Below are positions 62,723 to 64,000 of a DNA stretch of 64,000 bases, in pieces. The stretch's first letter is position 1. Every line of letters starts with the position of its first letter. A model generated the notes under the pieces. That model was not told where the DNA came from and did not search any database. It saw only the letters and a program-made list of their open reading frames with translations. Source of the DNA: Citrobacter sedlakii NBRC 105722 (lineage in GTDB: Bacteria > Pseudomonadota > Gammaproteobacteria > Enterobacterales > Enterobacteriaceae); assembly GCF_000759835.1 (NCBI RefSeq), contig NZ_BBNB01000001.1, positions 806,001 to 870,000 on the forward strand. Reading direction: 5' to 3'. A program made the position numbers and the translations under genes.

Positions 62723-63062
62723 TCATCTAAAGGCATAGGTTTTGAGCTGCGTTTTGCCGTATTCCGTGGCGAGTTTGATGTGCTCCTCACCGCGCTTGTC
62801 TTCCATCCGCAATTTTGAGTTGGCAGGCGTCCGGAGGATGTTCCGGGTGTGGTTGTCCCGCGTGACGACCGCACCGGTGGCCATGTTGTGCCAGATCCGT
62901 ACGTTCCATACCGATTCCGCCGCGCCGTCAAACAGACCCGACGGCTCGCTGTACGGCAGGCGCACGTCAAACTGATAGTTCAGTTGGCTGTCGGCAAATA
63001 TGTACGTAACCAGACCGCGCACGTCGTCCATCTCCGTGCGTCAGTAAATCCCTACTTCGTGA
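62723..63062 (-). pseudogene. VgrG (TssI) remnant with internal deletion (module B)
   Basis: Begins about 10 bp after the intact Imm52 stop with EVGIY, a TGA at 63041-63043 in place of the Trp codon, then RTEMDDVRG. It continues open through LPYSEPSGLFDGAAESVWN and WHNMATGAV, then jumps to TRDNHTRNILRTPAN and EEHIKLATEYGKTQL. In full VgrG proteins of this type the last two blocks are separated by a few hundred residues from the first, so most of the needle body is deleted. It ends in KTYAFR and a stop overlapping the next gene. Confidence 0.75.
62973..63058 (-). repeat. 86-bp VgrG segment, copy in module B
   Basis: Second copy of the segment coding EVGIY(W/stop)RTEMDDVRGL and IFADSQLNY. It differs from the module C copy at only a few bases, one of which makes the stop codon. 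Confidence 0.8.
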
Positions 63063-63071
63063 CTCTCAGAG

Positions 63072-63845
63072 TTAAAGCTCTGTCATCAGTGGTAAAAAGC
63101 CAAGATCCAGAAGCTTAATTTCAATGTCGTTAGCTTTGCCTATGTGTTCTTTATTATTTCCTTCAAATATTTCCTCAGTTGAAACAACGATTGTTCCAAT
63201 CTGTTTGTCACCTTTTTGGACAGGAACTACTCTGGCAGCATCTGGAATCAGGCTAGGTAAAATAATGGCAGGTATGAATATCATCCATCCGCAAGATATT
63301 CTGTCAGGAAATACTTTTTTATATACTTCGTCATATCCATTTTCTTTAGGGATTATTTCGGAAAAACCATAACCACCAGATTCTACACAGGAATAAGTAC
63401 AGCCATCGGTTAAATGTAACAAAAAAGTTAAAAACCCAATCATTTTTTCAGTGTTAAGACTTGTTTGATTCAACTCTATAGAAAAACCGACAACCAAACT
63501 TAGAGGATTTTTTCTGCGGTGAGTACTGGAATATGACTGATAGCAATCCACTCCTGCACTATCTTCATCAGACCCACCATCCCAAATTCCAGCGGTCCAA
63601 TTCGGATAGTCTTTTTTATACTCCTTTTCCCAACGGCTAAGAACATCTTCGGATAGCCCATCCTCAGTAAATACTTTGTATTGCAGGGCCTGCTTTCTTG
63701 AATATCCTTGTTCATACCATGTCCTTTTAGTCCCTAAAAGCTCATCCAATTGTTTTGTAACTCCCTGAAAAAGAGTTGCAAGTTCAACTGGTTTTATTGA
63801 TTCACTGCGGCCAAACTCATGTTCTATTCTGAAATCTAACTTCAT
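63072..63845 (-). CDS. Imm52-family T6SS immunity protein (module A)
   Basis: 257-residue soluble protein, intact. The family core is visible in order: LDELLGTKRTWYEQGYSRKQ near residues 33-52, DRISCGWMIFIP at 181-192, GTIVVSTEEIF at 217-227 and NDIEIKLLDLGFLPL at 239-253. Imm52 proteins are the known partners of Tox-REase-5 nuclease toxins. The ATG at 63845 overlaps the stop of the preceding toxin frame by 4 bp, a typical toxin-immunity coupling. It should neutralise that toxin in the producing cell. AT-rich compared with the core genome. Confidence 0.85.
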   Translation of the reverse strand: MKLDFRIEHEFGRSESIKPVELATLFQGVTKQLDELLGTKRTWYEQGYSRKQALQYKVFTEDGLSEDVLSRWEKEYKKDYPNWTAGIWDGGSDEDSAGVDCYQSYSSTHRRKNPLSLVVGFSIELNQTSLNTEKMIGFLTFLLHLTDGCTYSCVESGGYGFSEIIPKENGYDEVYKKVFPDRISCGWMIFIPAIILPSLIPDAARVVPVQKGDKQIGTIVVSTEEIFEGNNKEHIGKANDIEIKLLDLGFLPLMTEL

Positions 63846-64000
63846 GGCTGATACCTTACAATTATGTCTTTAAATCCAATAAACATCCTTTGAAAATAGG
63901 CAAAGCTAATCGGCTGCATAAAAATCCAAACCACTTTTAATGGTTTATTTATTGTTGCAACTGCCTGATGTCGGCTAGCCTGATTCACTGCACTCCTGTC
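63842..64000 (-). CDS. C-terminal end of a Tox-REase-5-like effector (partial at window edge)
   Basis: 52 residues up to the stop at 63842: ASRHQAVATINKPLKVVWIF, then MQPISFAYFQRMFIGFKDII and VRYQP. They match the tail of the module C fusion and the partner rule for Imm52. The catalytic part and any VgrG or PAAR N-terminus lie beyond the window, so whether this is the live effector cannot be told. Coupled to the Imm52 gene by a 4-bp overlap. Confidence 0.7.
   Translation of the reverse strand, partial: DRSAVNQASRHQAVATINKPLKVVWIFMQPISFAYFQRMFIGFKDIIVRYQP

Noticed and set aside
59722-64000. Whole right end as an Rhs element
   Set aside because: The repeated pieces match VgrG (gp27-type segment and the EEHIKLATEYG block). 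No Rhs YD-repeats or DPxGL core motif are visible.

Overview
The window is a chromosomal segment of an enterobacterium from the Escherichia/Salmonella/Citrobacter group. From dusC to the proL tRNA the gene order follows the E. coli 46-49 minute region almost gene for gene: dusC, yohJK, cdd, sanA, yeiS, mglCAB, galS, yeiB, folE, yeiG, cirA, lysP, yeiE, yeiH, nfo, yeiI, psuTGK, fruAKB, setB, yeiW, yeiP, yeiQ, yeiR, lpxT, mepS, pdeN, yejABEF, yejG, bcr, rsuA, radD, rplY, yejK, yejL, yejM, proL. Several differences from E. coli (a 3-hydroxybenzoate/gentisate operon, a uxuA gene beside yeiQ, a different receptor at the cirA position, and a type VI secretion segment after proL) fit a Citrobacter-like genome best, but the sequence alone does not settle the genus.

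1-6.7 kb: the start of dusC, then an accessory aromatic-degradation operon (mhbTDHIM with its divergent LysR regulator mhbR) that takes 3-hydroxybenzoate through gentisate to fumarate and pyruvate. 6.8-10.1 kb: yohJK, cytidine deaminase, sanA, yeiS. 10.1-17 kb: the galactose ABC transporter mglBAC and its repressor galS, both with textbook CRP and Gal operators, then yeiB-folE. 17.3-24.3 kb: yeiG, a Fur-controlled TonB receptor, lysP, yeiE/yeiH. 24.4-33.7 kb: nfo-yeiI, the pseudouridine operon psuK-psuG-psuT, and the fructose PTS operon fruBKA with two Cra operators. 34-43.8 kb: setB, yeiW, yeiP, a divergent uxuA/yeiQ hexuronate pair, yeiR, lpxT, mepS, pdeN. 43.8-57.6 kb: the yejABEF peptide transporter, yejG, bcr-rsuA, radD, rplY, yejK, yejLM and tRNA-Pro(GGG).

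57.8-64 kb: beyond proL everything lies on the minus strand and belongs to the end of a type VI secretion (T6SS) locus: a VasL/ImpA-type TssA-like protein and TssE. Upstream of them is a serial array of scraps of one VgrG gene, each followed by an AT-rich immunity gene or its remnant. At least three immunity units are Imm52-family (one intact, one divergent and intact, one broken by three single-base losses in A-tracts). Two Tox-REase-5-like toxin tails overlap their Imm52 genes by 4 bp, and one tail is fused in frame to the VgrG scrap. The array reads as a record of repeated toxin/immunity replacement anchored on an ~86-bp VgrG segment and is the most unusual part of the window.

Most of the rest is ordinary, intact core genome. 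Further observations concern palindromic or structured intergenic sequences (psuK, nfo, mepS, yejG, uxuA/yeiQ) and locus-level gene replacements. No CRISPR array, insertion sequence or prophage integrase was seen.
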